A DNA stretch of 64,000 bases, taken from NCBI GenBank assembly GCA_035771165.1, contig JAWNZC010000419.1, forward strand, positions 2,197,501-2,261,500, written 5' to 3'. The notes beneath the pieces were generated by a model. That model was not told the origin of the DNA, did no database searches, and saw only the letters and a program-made list of their open reading frames with translations. The stretch comes from Paragorgia papillata (taxonomy: Eukaryota > Cnidaria > Anthozoa > Scleralcyonacea > Coralliidae). This document shows positions 21,998 to 31,735 of this stretch, piece after piece. The position numbers were made by a program, and so were the translations under genes. The first letter of the stretch is position 1. Every line of letters starts with the position of its first letter.

Positions 21998-24051
21998 TGT
22001 CAAAGCTAAAGGAAGAGTCGGGTAGTGCATGAAGGAGTTTAAGCAACCCTTGGCTGTGTTCTATGCATGGCGCCTATACGTTGTGTACGCCGGTGTACAA
22101 AAAGTATAGTGTTGACTTGTGTAGGCAGTGTTTTGGACTAGAGCAAAGTGAAAAGGTTGTAAACTGTCGAGATTAGTTTTGATAACGAAATACTGACGTT
22201 TCAAGTGGAGCCTTTCACACTTTACTGTGATGTAAAAGGCTCCCCTTGACACGTCAGTATTTCGTTATCAAAACTATTCTCGGTAGCTTACCGCCTAATT
22301 TTTACGTTGCATTATATGTACACTATTGTACATGCATTTTATTTTAATAAAATTGACGCAATATGAAACGATGTTTGCTGTCATGAAGAAGAAATTTCAT
22401 GAACTGATTACTCTATAGCCTACACCACAAAATCACTTCTGAGAATCCTGTGCAATAGATTTGCGTGGATTAGCGTAAAGCCATTCGATCATACTACAAG
22501 CACTGGGGTAGTCCAATTCGTGGAGCAACGAACTGTATTCCGGAAAGTAATTTCAAATCTCACTCTCCTTCCCGAAGATTTTGCTGGGTGCAACGAAACG
22601 TTAGTGAAGACTGATATATTCAATCTTTTCTTATTCTCATGGTCTTGCATTTGAGAATTTTAAGCTGGGCATTGATCTTTATTTTACGTCTGGTGAACTC
22701 TGTTCCCCTTTCATTTTCTGAAACGTCTTTTCTGAGACGAACTCTTTCTCGTCGGTGGGTTTACCCTGTGACGGTCCAGGCCAATCCTCACGTTAAAATG
22801 CCCAGAGTTTTATTACATGCATGTACAGTACAAATAGTAGTACTGAATTCACGACTTACTAGCTCTGACGAAAGGCCTTTATATATAGACTCGAAACGTC
22901 CGAATTTCGTTTATATCTTTAATAAGACCTCTGCAGTTCTGACAACCTTTCAGATTTTCTATTTTTCTAAATACGATTGATAGAATTCTTCATGTCAATA
23001 TGTTATCTAGCCATATTTTTTTTTATTCTAATCAGTCATGAATGTGTAGATATTTTTTGTTGATGAGCGGAAATTGTCTGGCGTTAGATAGAGTAAAAGA
23101 ACGAAAGGACCGTTTTTAACCGGCTCAGGCAGGAATGCCTCCTTTCGACGAGTCTGGCGTCAGACAGAGTAAAATCGTCTGGCGGTTAGACAGTGGAGTA
23201 AAATAACAAAGGGACCGTTTCTGACCGGCTCAGGCAGGAATTGGTCAATGTCTATATTGGCTAGGGCTCTCTTTGACGAGTAAAATCATCTGGACTGGTG
23301 TTAGACAGAGTTGGCTGGGTTAGGCAGGAATGGGTTTCACAATCATTTTGTTCGCAACTGAGACATCCGAACTGAAGTGATGACTTTGGTTTAGCCAAGC
23401 AAACACACCAGTCATGTCTTTTGTTTACTTTATATGTTATCCCCGACCACCGTCTTATCATATCCGAGTTATACTTTAATTATTTATACTTCTGAAAAAC
23501 CTGGAGAGAAAGCTTTTATATAGCAGGATTGTTACGATTAGGGTGAAGGATAAAGACGTTGGATTGAGCATTTACAGTCAGAACGTAAACTAAGTTATCC
23601 TCAGTCTCAGAGACTCAAATAGACCTGATGGTGTCATTTTCTTCTCGTTTTTCCGCTTTATATGCATTCATATATTAATAATTCTTAAATCAAGCAATTC
23701 TTGCATTACGTATTAGTTGTTTTACACCGAAATTTAAATTAATAAAATCACTGGAAGCGCTAATTCATTAACACATGTTCCACGACCACTATGAGCCAGC
23801 CGTGATAGTGACACCATACAATGTTTGCGATAATAACGGTTTTTGTAAATCATACCTGAGCGTAACGAAGGCGTTTTGTATACGACCAAAAGCACCAAAA
23901 TGTTGCCAACGGCGGCCACAAAAAATATCACAGTGTAGAGTAAAATCCTGAAAATCCTTGAGGCAAACGGTTCGGTGATAGTCGCTGGGCCAGAAGTAGT
24001 ATTGTCAGCACCAGAAGTGCTACTGAACGTCGGAGTGGTGAAGCTTTCCAT
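14334..24051 (-). CDS. Rhodopsin-class (class A) GPCR, 345 residues, four coding exons
   Basis: Exons: 23856-24051, 16332-16520, 15142-15583, 14334-14544. All introns are GT-AG and phases match (1,1,2), giving a complete seven-helix receptor. Diagnostic residues are N50 in TM1 (GNILV), D78 in TM2 (NLAIADL), WPFG at 98-101 in loop 1, C105 in TM3 paired with C180 in loop 2, DRY at 129-131, W155 in TM4, CFLP in TM6 (the usual CWxP with W replaced by F), and NPILY at 296-300 followed by an amphipathic helix 8 and a palmitoylatable LLCC. NTT at 17-19 is a likely N-glycosylation site. The overall pattern resembles peptide receptors of the galanin/NPY type, but I cannot assign a ligand. Confidence 0.92.
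14660..15090. repeat. (AAGTG)n pentanucleotide satellite in GPCR intron 3
   Basis: GTGAA units run with variants GTAAA and GTGGA. The 266-codon open frame of SLHFT repeats across it is fused by chance to the true TM7 exon and does not reflect the protein. Confidence 0.97.
15142..15583 (-). CDS. GPCR exon 3: DRY motif to TM6
   Basis: The acceptor is CTTTCTTCTAG and the donor AATAA|GTAAGC. The exon enters in phase 1 and leaves in phase 2. It encodes the DRYRC boundary, TM4 (HIVCLIWTVSLITALPVV), the loop-2 Cys (GIQCVEIW), TM5 (FALTYAIPLLIMCLLYINI), a Lys-rich third loop and TM6 (MLLALVIAYATCFLPNHVIF). Confidence 0.93.
15600..16215. repeat. GGTT/GATT-rich tetranucleotide array in GPCR intron 2
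   Basis: A degenerate GGTTGGTT region flanks a purer (GATT)n core at about 15970-16060. The INQS and NQPT open frames are artefacts. Confidence 0.95.
16332..16520 (-). CDS. GPCR exon 2: TM2 and TM3
   Basis: The acceptor is CGTTTTTCTAG and the donor GTCG|GTAAGT. At 189 nt it keeps phase 1 at both ends. It encodes TGYMIGNLAIADLAVALLC, the WPFGYPMC loop and TM3 up to TLTVISV just before DRY. Confidence 0.93.
16782..17461. mobile_element. Middle element, CAGGCACGTAGCTA terminal repeats
   Basis: The left CAGGCACGTAGCTA and right TAGCTACGTGCCTG are exact inverted copies. It carries G- or C-rich tracts near both ends, a feature shared with elements at 25621-25990, 31228-31735 and 41050-41290. Confidence 0.75.
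16944..17286. mobile_element. Inner fold-back MITE, GCCTGGTTTCCATAT ends
   Basis: The ends TAAAGCCTGGTTTCCATAT and ATATGGAAACCAGGCTTA are inverted. The interior is dense in GCGATCG and GATCGC. It interrupts the middle element. Confidence 0.85.
17612..17989. other. GPCR intron 1 sequence, nothing recognised
   Basis: AT-rich, with no exon or named repeat. Confidence 0.5.
17990..18205 (-). mobile_element. 5S-rRNA-derived SINE copy 1, interrupted by (AAGG)n
   Basis: Read on the plus strand it carries GGTCACCCA, then a GGAA run (18069-18143), then AAGTACTAACCCCGTCTGAC and GGCTTAACTTCAGTGATGAG. These match the antisense of the animal 5S rRNA internal promoter region. The microsatellite has replaced the CCATCC junction. 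Confidence 0.75.
18590..19345 (+). repeat. Tandem array of ~128-bp units with hammerhead-like core
   Basis: Six units start at roughly 126-130 bp spacing (core starts near 18619, 18748, 18874, 18999, 19130, 19259). The unit contains ACTCTACTTTTATATTACTC, CTGATGAAGGACTTTGGCTT, GAAACGTCAGTATTTCATTC, and CTAAAATCTCGACAG...ACACACTGCCTACAC. Single or partial copies occur at 4215, 41985-42590 and 45390-45570. It lies in GPCR intron 1. Confidence 0.9.
19346..19786. other. GPCR intron 1 sequence, nothing recognised
   Basis: Unique-looking AT-rich sequence with one CRE octamer at 19436-19443. Confidence 0.45.
19787..19892. repeat. Perfect 45-bp inverted repeat (hairpin)
   Basis: Bases 19787-19831 and 19848-19892 are exact reverse complements, starting CCCCGTTTACACTAGAGC. 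The loop is 16 nt. It resembles a very short MITE or a pre-miRNA-sized hairpin. Confidence 0.93.
20335..20440 (+). mobile_element. tRNA-derived SINE fragment
   Basis: TTGGTCAGTGCGCCGATGCG resembles an A-box arm, and CTTGGGTTCGATTCCCGGTT is a perfect B-box. The acceptor stem does not pair. It is followed by unrelated tail sequence. Confidence 0.6.
20695..20815. repeat. Dispersed repeat GAGCAGGAGTGTTTTATCAG, copy 1
   Basis: An inverted pair (GAGTGTTTTATCAGATATA and TAGCTGATAAAACACGAACT) flanks an ACACGAGG...CCGAGTG core. A second copy is at 34850-34965, with partial copies near 20900-20990 and 35060-35130. Confidence 0.7.
21145..21230 (+). mobile_element. tRNA-derived sequence
   Basis: CCTCAGTAGCTCAATGGTTA gives an A-box and TACAGGTTCAAACCCGGTC gives a B-box. 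It resembles the tRNA-like units at 27590-28150 but with a better preserved B-box. Confidence 0.65.
21231..22125. other. GPCR intron 1 sequence, no gene
   Basis: It holds partial copies of the AGTAAAATCGTCTGGCGTTA-type repeat near 21960-22030. Nothing else was recognised. Confidence 0.45.
22126..22290. repeat. Fold-back built from GAAACGTCAG-type repeat
   Basis: The left arm AACGAAATACTGACGTTTCA and the right arm ACACGTCAGTATTTCGTTAT are inverted around GGAGCCTTTCACAC. This is two head-to-head fragments of the ~128-bp repeat family. Confidence 0.7.
22291..23850. other. GPCR intron 1 sequence with repeat fragments
   Basis: Near 22860-22920 is a CTCTGACGAAAGGCC...CTCGAAACGTCCG motif related to the ~128-bp repeat. 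From 23040 to 23340 there are tandem copies of the CGTCTGGCGTTAGACAGAG repeat. No coding sequence was recognised. Confidence 0.5.
23856..24051 (-). CDS. GPCR exon 1: N-terminus and TM1
   Basis: The ATG at 24049-24051 starts MESFTTPTFSSTSGADNTTS. TM1 follows with FRILLYTVIFFVAAVGNILV and the conserved GN pair. The donor is TCAG|GTATGA, leaving phase 1, which fits exon 2. Confidence 0.88.
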
Positions 24052-24335
24052 GTTCTGGCTTCAGTATAGAATAGAATAGTATAGGGATGTTGGTGTGTTT
24101 TTGTGAAATGCACAGACACTAGCATAAACGTTGTTTGTCTCGGTGCCGATAGGCAATAACTAATGGTTGATGAGCCATCAAATTAACTTTTGCCGGTAAT
24201 GAGGTCTTAAGTAAATACGCGCGCAAAACTCGGGAGTAATTTAAAACATTTGAAAGACATAATTAACCCAGTACGCTAAGCAAGCATGGATGATGTATAC
24301 TGTTAGCCATGTTAGCGCGCTGCCTCTCATCCAAG

Positions 24336-25155
24336 TTAAAGTACCCGTATGAAATGAAAATTAAGTTTGTCTTATTAGAAAGAATATTTAAAATGACAGA
24401 GTAACTCCATATTTTGCTGTTTTTCGTTTTTTTGCTTTGTTCTTAAGATATTTCAGACAGTAACCTGCATAGCAGGCGTTCTGTTCTGGGGGAAAGGGTT
24501 GAGATTCAGACAGGGGCTCTGGAAGCAGCGGATGTCCGGACACCCGCACTTTCTGGACTGTGGGTGTCCTACATAAGAAGGACACCCACAATATTTTAGC
24601 AAATTTTAAACAAATTGACATTTTGGAAACTATCTGTAACTCTTCACAAATTGTTCAGTGTATTGTTCAATAATAAAAGTTCTTGAAGTTGTTGTGAAGT
24701 TGTGATGTTATCTTGTATGTTATGTATATATAGTTATTACTTATCTATTATATTCTCTGAAGGGCGTGGCCCTGTTTATGGCATTCTGCGAGACGCAGGA
24801 CACCCACAACTTTGAAAAGCTTCCAGAGCCCCTGATTTCAGATTGTTTGATATGTAAATATCACGTGTTGGACGTAATGACTTATCAGATAAAGTTATAT
24901 ATCTTTGTTATTATCCGAACTGAATATATCACTTGAAATTCTACATGTTTGGTGTTGAATTGTAGGAGGAACACTGCATATACGTGCATGCTTCGAATTA
25001 AGTTTATATGTCACCTTCTCCGATAAGTCAAAACAAACTGAAATATCTCAAAAACGAACCAAGGAAATAAAAAAAACCCGGAAAAGATGTTACTTCGTCA
25101 TTTTAAGTGTTCTTTCATATAAGACAAACTTAATTTTCGTGTCATGTGCACTTCA
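24336..25155. mobile_element. MITE-1 family fold-back, copy 3
   Basis: The arms AATTAAGTTTGTCTTATTAG and GACAAACTTAATTTTCGTGT are family-typical. The left arm is interrupted after GATATTTCAG by about 50 bp of unknown sequence plus a hAT-like element. Confidence 0.75.
24511..24834. mobile_element. hAT-like MITE inside MITE-1
   Basis: The terminal inverted repeats CAGGGGCTCTGGAAGC and GCTTCCAGAGCCCCTG are exact over 16 bp, and CAGGGG ends are typical of hAT. The flanks GATTCAGA and ATTTCAGA could be an imperfect 8-bp target duplication. It is non-coding. Confidence 0.75.
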
Positions 25156-25204
25156 TGAAGCACCGTTAGACGGGGTTAGTATTTGGGGTGACCACCTGCA
25201 ATGA

Positions 25205-25560
25205 GTAATGAGTAATGATTTATTTAACGTCGCGTCGTAAGCACAGGATGTGGTCGCCCAATCATCCGAGCCAGAGGCTCATGTTAAAAGTGCACGACAT
25301 AAGCTAAGACCAAAGTGTTGATTTTACCGAGGGAGGAAAACCGCAGAACCCTGCGAAAAACCCTCGAAGCACAGGAGAGACCAACTAAACTCTACTCACA
25401 TGAAATTCAAGTTCGAGAACGGGGCTATTCGCAGACGGTCACCCATCCAAGTACTAACCCCGTCCAACTGGGCTTAACTACAGCGATCAGGCTGCGCCCT
25501 AACAGCACACGCCATCAGTGCTCCCCTGAGCTTTGGACTTATGTGAGTAGAGTTGTTGGA
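25205..25560 (-). mobile_element. 5S-rRNA-derived SINE copy 3, near full length
   Basis: The sequence contains CAGACGGTCACCCATCCAAG and TACTAACCCCGTCCAACTGG, then GCTTAAC, the antisense of the 5S rRNA 3' half. On the minus strand the body continues through CTCGAGGGTTTTTCGC-type sequence (GAAAAACCCTCGAAGCAC on plus) to an AAATAAATCATTACTC tail. Confidence 0.8.
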
Positions 25561-25620
25561 AAGTCTACAATAAACGTTTTAAATTCTGAATCCCACTCGA
25601 TATTTGCTACTCTTAATTAA

Positions 25621-25990
25621 AGGGGCGTAGGAATTGGGGGGAAACAGGGCATGTGCCCCCCCCCCCTCCTCCCCAACTTTGTCATGAAGTGCCCTTTTTG
25701 CAACTCTACTCACATGAAATTCAAGTTCGAGAACGGGGATATTCGCAGACGGTCACCCATCCAAGTACTAACCCCGTCCAACTGGGCTTAACTACAGCGA
25801 TGAGAGGCTGCGCCCTAACAGCACACGCCACCAGTGCTCCCCTGAGCTTTGGACTTATGTGAGTAGAGTTGTTGGACTTTGTCATGAAGTGCCCTTTTTG
25901 CAACAGAAAAGTGCCCTTTTTATGATAAAACATGCGTTTCAAGTGTCCTTTTGAAGTCCTGCCCCTGAACAAAGTGCCCTATTGAAGTTG
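25621..25990. mobile_element. C-tract element host for a 5S SINE insertion
   Basis: It starts AGGGGCGTAGGAATTGGGGG and has a long C run followed by GTCATGAAGTGCCCTTTTTG. It belongs with other G/C-tract repeats here and is interrupted by the 5S-derived copy at 25705-25875. Confidence 0.55.
25705..25875 (-). mobile_element. 5S-rRNA-derived SINE copy 4 between 29-bp direct repeats
   Basis: Bases 25676-25704 and 25876-25904 are identical (ACTTTGTCATGAAGTGCCCT and on to GCAAC). The insert begins TCTACTCACATGAAATTCAA and ends GAGTAGAGTTGTTGG, so its own ends are inverted. The 5S part is almost identical to copy 3. Confidence 0.8.
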
Positions 25991-25994
25991 TGCC

Positions 25995-26290
25995 CCTCCA
26001 AGATCAACTTGCTTCCTACCTTGCCTTTCACCTTTGCGACCCGGGTTCGATTCCTGCACGGTGCAGTTATCTAATTAAAAATAATTTCACCCTGGCCGCA
26101 TGTGAGAAGAGTGCTTCCAGTTTGACTCTACCAAACACCACAGGTTTCCTCCGGGTACTCCGCTTTCCTCCTGTAGTAACACTGGACCAATGAGGGTGGG
26201 CCCTTACTGGACCTCTGAGGATAACAGTTTAGATATAACTGATAGAGTTATTCAGTATAAATAAGGTTAGTTTAGTTTAGTTTACCTCTC
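25995..26290 (+). mobile_element. tRNA-derived SINE family S1, copy 1
   Basis: The B-box is CCCGGGTTCGATTCCTGC. The body has GTGAGAAGAGTGCTTCCAGT, ACACCACAGGTTTCCTCCGG and AACACTGGACCAATGAGG. The tail is TATAAATAAGGTTAGTTTAG repeats. A second plus copy lies at 40530-40795, and minus copies at 61100-61320 and 61710-61870. Confidence 0.75.
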
Positions 26291-26705
26291 ATATCACTGG
26301 TTATATCATGTAAATAAGTTATTTTTAATTATTTATATCTTATATTTTATGTATTTAATATTTTGTATATTTTTGTACACACGTAATTCAGTCATATAGA
26401 CTACAATGTGTGTTTTATCTAATAAACGATTTATCTATCTATTTATCTATCTATCTACGCCGCTGCTTCCGATATCCCGACAAATTTGGTTAGCGCTGTT
26501 CCAATTCCGACTAACGTCTTCGTTATTTAGAAATCCCGAATCCATTGTTCAATCTTCTTTATATTTCCCGAATCACGACAGCAAAAATTTCTAGATTTCG
26601 TTTTCCGTCATTTTTTGAAATCCCGAATCTCGTTTATTTTTTCTTTTGTATTTCGTTTCTCGTTATCAAAATAATCGTTACCCTGCGTCCCTGATAAACC
26701 TATTG
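26291..26705. other. LINE-like tail and TCCCGAAT-rich sequence
   Basis: AATAAACGATTTATCTATCT at about 26420 looks like a short-repeat LINE/SINE 3' tail. From 26465 to 26660, ATTCCGAAT/TCCCGAATC motifs recur irregularly. No gene was seen. Confidence 0.4.
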
Positions 26706-26930
26706 GATATTGGCACGGGTGGCGTGTGCTGTTAGCACGCTGCCTCTCACCAAAACGTTAAGCTCGGTTAGACGGGGTTAGTACTTGACCGCTTGGGAAT
26801 GACCCCGTTGTCGGCTTGGACTCATGTGAGTAGAGTTGTAGTTGATCTCTCCTGTGCTTCGAGGGTTTTTCGCCGGGTTCTCCGGCTTTCTTCCCTCCAT
26901 AAAATCAACACCTAACATCTTAGCTGTGAT
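26706..26930 (+). mobile_element. 5S-rRNA-derived SINE copy 5, sense orientation
   Basis: GGCGTGTGCTGTTAGCACGC, then GCTCGGTTAGACGGGGTTAG and TACTTGACCGCTTGGGAATG run in 5S sense order. The body GTGAGTAGAGTTGTAGTTGA, CTGTGCTTCGAGGGTTTTTC, CTTCCCTCCATAAAATCAAC follows. Confidence 0.8.
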
Positions 26931-27590
26931 CCGTGGTCTGAACTGTGTCGTTGGCGGCTGCTTGGAGCGCCTTTGATATGCCTCGACACGGCCACGTTCA
27001 TCTGCGTCCTTCGCAATTCAGCCACTGGCTGCAAGTAAGGATGATTAGCCCCCAGTCCTTTATCCTTATCCTTTATATTGTTGATTCTTTCATGTTCTTT
27101 GAGGGCTTTTCTCCCCCCGCAAAATAAAGTTAGTTTAATCGATTTTAGCCATGCAGTGTCTCCGATTAGTAGACCTAAATTAGACACTGAAATAAGGTTA
27201 ATGATGAATGATGACAATGTGCGCGGAGGCGTTATTATTGCGCGTATCGGATTGCTTTCCTCTCAAGTCATTCCTTTTTCCTGTTATAAACTAAAGAGTA
27301 TTTTTCTTGTAAGTTAGCCCAAGGTCCTGTCACGCATGTGTGTTTATCTTGGCTTTTAGCCTATAACTAACTTGTTTTTTACTGTTGTAATAAATTAATT
27401 GTTCATCAACATGAAAACATGCATGAAGCATCGTATGGAGCTTGTGTGACCATTAATATGCAGTATTCTCGTTACCAGTCGGTTGCAGCGAGGTGTTTCT
27501 TGCGCGTCATGTGTTAAATGGTCTAAAATATAAATCGCTAGTCCTAAATGAAGATTACCGATTGTACACATTTGTAACTTTAGTTCTCCA
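26931..27590. other. Non-coding stretch, no gene seen
   Basis: No exon with splice sites and no recognised domain. The first part may be unannotated repeat. Confidence 0.4.
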
Positions 27591-28150
27591 TCTAAGTCTC
27601 AGTAGCTCAATGGTTAGAGCATCTCACGCATGGTCAATCAGAAGGCTACAGGTTGTACACATTTGTAACCGTTAGCTCTTCATCTGAGTCTCAGTAGCTC
27701 AATGGTTAGAGCATCTCACGCATGGTCAATCAGAAGGCTACAGGTTGTACACGTTTGTAACCGTTAGCTCTTCATCTGAGTCTCAGTAGTTCAATGGTTA
27801 GATGTAGTTTAATGGTCATCAGAAGGTTACAGGTTGTACACATTTGTAACCTTAGCTTTCCATCTGAGTCTCAGTAGCTCAGTGGTTAGAACATCTCACT
27901 AGTCATCAGAAGGCTACAGGTTGTACATGCACATTTGTAACCTTAGCTCTCCATCTGAGTCTCAGTAGCTCAGTGGTTAGAACATCTCACTGGTCATCAG
28001 AAGGTTACAGGTTGTACACATTTGTAACCTTAGCTTTCCATCTGAGTCTCAGTAGCTCAGTGGTTAGATCAGAACATCTCACTGGTCATCAGAAGGCTAC
28101 AGGTTGTACATGCACATTTGTAACCTTAGCTCTCCATCCAAGTCTCCGAG
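27591..28150 (+). repeat. tRNA-derived tandem repeat, ~91-bp unit, six copies
   Basis: Each unit contains CAGTAGCTCAATGGTTAGAG (A-box), CATCTCAC, TGGTCATCAGAAGG and CTACAGGTTGTACACATTTG. The B-box has decayed in every copy. The last unit runs into GTTGGCGCC and a G-rich tract at 28200-28240. Confidence 0.88.
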
Positions 28151-28729
28151 AAGCTCTCTCCGGAGTAAACGCTTATCTAACCTTACTATTAGAAGGTTAC
28201 TGTTGGCGCCGGTAAGGGGGGCGAGGGGGGGGGGGCGGCCTCCCCCCATGTTTTTCAGAATGATTTTCAGATTCGTCCAAATCTGATGAGAAATTGTCAG
28301 GGGGGAGGGGTAACATTAATTTGTTAACGGAATGCGTGGCGCAATTTGTGCATCTACTGATTACTCAACATATAGTTCAGTGTCTCGTTCATTAATATTT
28401 TTCATAGCGAACTAAATTAGGACATATCTTTGCTAGTGTTAAAACAAATCTTCAAAAAAGTTTAATTATTTTTGCTTTTAAGTATTTAATAAGAATCATT
28501 TATCAACGGTGACAAACGCCGCTGTCGTCATGATTGAACTTGCAGTTCAACTCCTATTCGAGTAAAAGATGTTCCCTATTGGCTTCGGCAGCTTAAAAAA
28601 ATAATGAAATTTTTTTCTTTCTATAACTGTAGTATCATAACTGATAAGTTCCTTCACAGTTCACCGCAGCCTGGTTCCCAGGCCTCTCTTTTTAACATCG
28701 AGCGGCAGACTTCACCGATGGCTCTTCCC

Positions 28730-28768
<39 letters not shown>

Positions 28769-29494
28769 ACTAAAGTCTGCTTGGTTCGAAAACGAACTAT
28801 ACAGTAGGGAAAGAGATGTAGGCAGTGTTTTGGATAGAGTTTGTGGAAAGGTGGTTAAACTGCCGAGATTTTTAGCAACGAAATACAGTGACGTTTCGGG
28901 CTGAGCCCTTCAACAGAATAAAACGTGGACTGTTATATCATATTGAGAGCACTCGAGTAACGAAATCTTTTTCATAACTGCTATTGTGTCATGATTTTGT
29001 GTCAACAGCCTTCAATATTTCAATGTTATTGTAATCGAGTATTGAAATGATTTAACGGTGTTGATATCTTAGTGTGTCTCGATCCAAACTGTTTTCTAAA
29101 CCTTTTTAACCTTTTGTCTGGCACAAACGACATTTATCTTAAATTTTGTAGTAATTATAAACAGGACTTTTTATTTGAGGATTCTATTGGCGCCCACGCT
29201 ATAATATACAGCTTTGGATCATATGTGAGTTTAAAACAATAGTAAGGAAATTTGACTTTCTCAAACTCATTAATAACTCATGATTATCATAACCAATCGA
29301 TATGAACGTATACCACATCACATGCATGAATTTTGAAACCCAATCAAAACCTGTAGGAAACTTCCTAGTGAACTGGAATGGATAACATTTCTGCATCTTG
29401 AAATCAATGAAACACAAAAATATGCAATAAATATTTGTTGATTTTGTTAACTGAAGTTGACTTCGGTGATAAAAATTTGTTGATTAGCCAAGGT
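28151..29494. other. Non-coding stretch with repeat fragments
   Basis: It contains a G-tract element (28205-28310), the hAT-like end CCTGGTTCCCAGGCCTCTC at 28672, one CGTCTGGCGTTAGACAGAG copy, and a GACGTTTCGGGCTGAGCCC fragment at 28890. No gene was seen. Confidence 0.5.
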
Positions 29495-30530
29495 TTTGCT
29501 GCAAAGTTTGAACCTTCCTTGCTAATAAACCTTTCTCACTAGTAAACTTCCTCAATAGTAAACTTTCCTTACTAGTAAACCTTCTTCGCTAGTAAACCTT
29601 CCTCACAAGTAAACTTTCCTCACTAGTAAACTTTCCTCACTAGTAAACCTTCCTCACTAGTGAACCTTCCTCACTAGTAAACCTTCCTCACCAGTAAACC
29701 TTCCTCACTAGTAAACCTTCCTCATTAGTAAACCTTCCTCACTAGTAAACCTTCCTCACTAGTAAACCTTCCTCACTAGTAAACCTTCCTCACTAGTAAA
29801 CCTTCCTCACTAGTAAACCTTCCTCACTAGTGAACCTTCCTCACTAGTAAACCTTCCTCGCTAGTAAACCTTCCTCATTAGTAAACCTTCCTCACTAGTA
29901 AACTTTCCTCACTAGTAAACCTTCCTCACTAGTAAACCTTCCTCACTAGTAAACCTTCCTCACTGGTAAACCTTCCTCGCTAGTAAACCTTCCTCATTAG
30001 TAAACCTTCCTCACTAGTAAACTTTCCTCACTAGTAAACCTTCCTCACTAGTAAACCTTCCTCACTAGTGAACCTTCCTCACTAGTAAACCTTCCTCGCT
30101 AGTAAACCTTCCTCATTAGTAAACCTTCCTCACTAGTAAACCTTCCTCACTAGTAAACCTTCCTCACTAGTAAACCTTCCTCACTAGTAAACCTTCCTCA
30201 TTAGTAAACCTTCCTCACTAGTAAACCTTCCTCACTAGTAAACCTTCCTCACTAGTAAACCTTCCTCACTAGTAAACCTTCCTCACTAGTAAACCTTCCT
30301 CACTAGTAAACCTTCCTCACTAGTGAACCTTCCTCGCCAGTAAACCTTCCTCACTAGTAAACCTTCCTCACTAGTAAACCTTCCTCACTAGTAAACCTTC
30401 CTCACCAGTAAACCTTCCTCACTAGTAAACTTCCTCGCCAGTAAACCTTCCTCACTAGTAAACCTTCCTCACTAGTAAACCTTCCTCACTAGTAAATCTT
30501 ACTCACTAGTAAACCTTCCTCGCAGGTGGT
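29495..30530. repeat. 17-bp minisatellite A, about 60 copies
   Basis: The unit is AAACCTTCCTCACTAGT with single-base variants (CATTAGT, CGCTAGT, ACCAGT). The array ends at CGCAGGTGGTACCCGCATA, which closely matches the end of the second array at 38390. Confidence 0.97.
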
Positions 30531-31227
30531 ACCCGCATATACCCGCAGCTTTCTTCCACGCACTTTACGTGGAATGATCTATTCATTTGACTGTATCTCT
30601 CAACAGTCATTAGTAAGCTATGTCTGTTAAAGATATTTATATACATATAGCATCAATTGCTTCTATTTTTATACATGTCAATGTCACACGCAGCTTTTTT
30701 CTATAGGGTTATATGAATTGAACACATTATTGGCACATTGTGTCACTTCTTATAAATCACTTTTATCAAATAGTTCGGATATTTGCTTTCCTATTCTTTA
30801 TTTATGGCTGTTTCTTATACCTCGGAACAGATTGCTAGCAGACGTTAAGCAAACATCTTGAAATTATATTAAGATGTTATGCATGAAGTCATGATAACTG
30901 TCTCTCCACCCCAAAGGTTATTTCGGAGATCTGCCGATGTAGTCCGCTGGAAGCAATGTAGCGCAGGCGGAAAGACAAGAGAAGCTGGGTACTAGGGACG
31001 AGTGGGATTTTGTTTTTCAGTCTTTAATTTTATTGAGGTTTAGGTTTTGTGAAAATGGTCAGGTTAGCGTTCAAGCTAGGCAGTAAACACGCTAGTGGGT
31101 CAAGTTATTGTATAAGCGGTTTCCAATCGAGAATCCTGAAACTTAGGGAACGTAGCAACACTGTGACAAACGGCAGAAATAACTGTTTTAACGCCATATT
31201 TCTTTTTTTGACGAGTAAAATAATCTG
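30531..31227. other. Non-coding stretch, no gene seen
   Basis: It begins with the shared array flank and the small hairpin TTCCACGCACTTTACGTGGA. Nothing else was recognised. Confidence 0.45.
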
Positions 31228-31735
31228 CAGCAGTGGCGTAGCTAGGGTCTTGGGTGTGTGTGTGGGGGGGAAGGGCAAGAACCTCGGTCTCCTAGGGGGA
31301 TCCGGGGGCATGCTCCCCCGGAAGATTTTGGATTTCTAGGGTCTCTGAAACACTATTTCCTGCATTTTGAGGCAAGTATTTAAGAGTAATCTGAAAGCCA
31401 TAAATTACATCATTTTGTTGTATCAAAAATGATACACGTCAGAATATCTTTAGATTTATTTACAAACAAAAGTTGTAAATGTAAAAACGGGTTGGAGGCA
31501 TTTTGTATAGACACTTAGTATTGTATTTTATAGCATATGCATGCCTGCAATATATATTTATAACATCACTGTCTATTCACTTGGACTTAAAACAACTGTA
31601 CCCCCCCCCCCCCTACCTACAAGTTTCTCCACGGATTTAAACTTTTCACGAGAACGGTCCCAACGGTGGAGACCATTGGGGAGCGACCGCATTGGGGGGC
31701 GACCGAACCTACGGACCTTGGCTACGCCATCGTCT
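31228..31735. mobile_element. Degenerate element with GTGGCGTAGCTAGG end
   Basis: The left end AGTGGCGTAGCTAGGGTCTT with a G tract, and the right end ACCTTGGCTACGCCATCG, are inverted. A C tract lies near 31600. This is the same style as the 16782-17461 element, but a different family. Confidence 0.6.

Larger units (their letters stand above)
24285..25200 (+). mobile_element. 5S-rRNA-derived SINE copy 2, split by MITE-1
   Basis: The left fragment GTTAGCGCGCTGCCTCTCAT and the right fragment CCGTTAGACGGGGTTAGTAT, then TTGG, together reconstruct the order seen in the intact copy at 26710. MITE-1 lies between them at the TTAA of the 5S-like sequence. Confidence 0.7.

Noticed and set aside
22639..22980. 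113-codon plus-strand frame with a hydrophobic start as a secreted protein gene
   Set aside because: Its second half is the CTCTGACGAAAGG/CTCGAAACGTCC dispersed repeat, and no splice partner or homology was seen.
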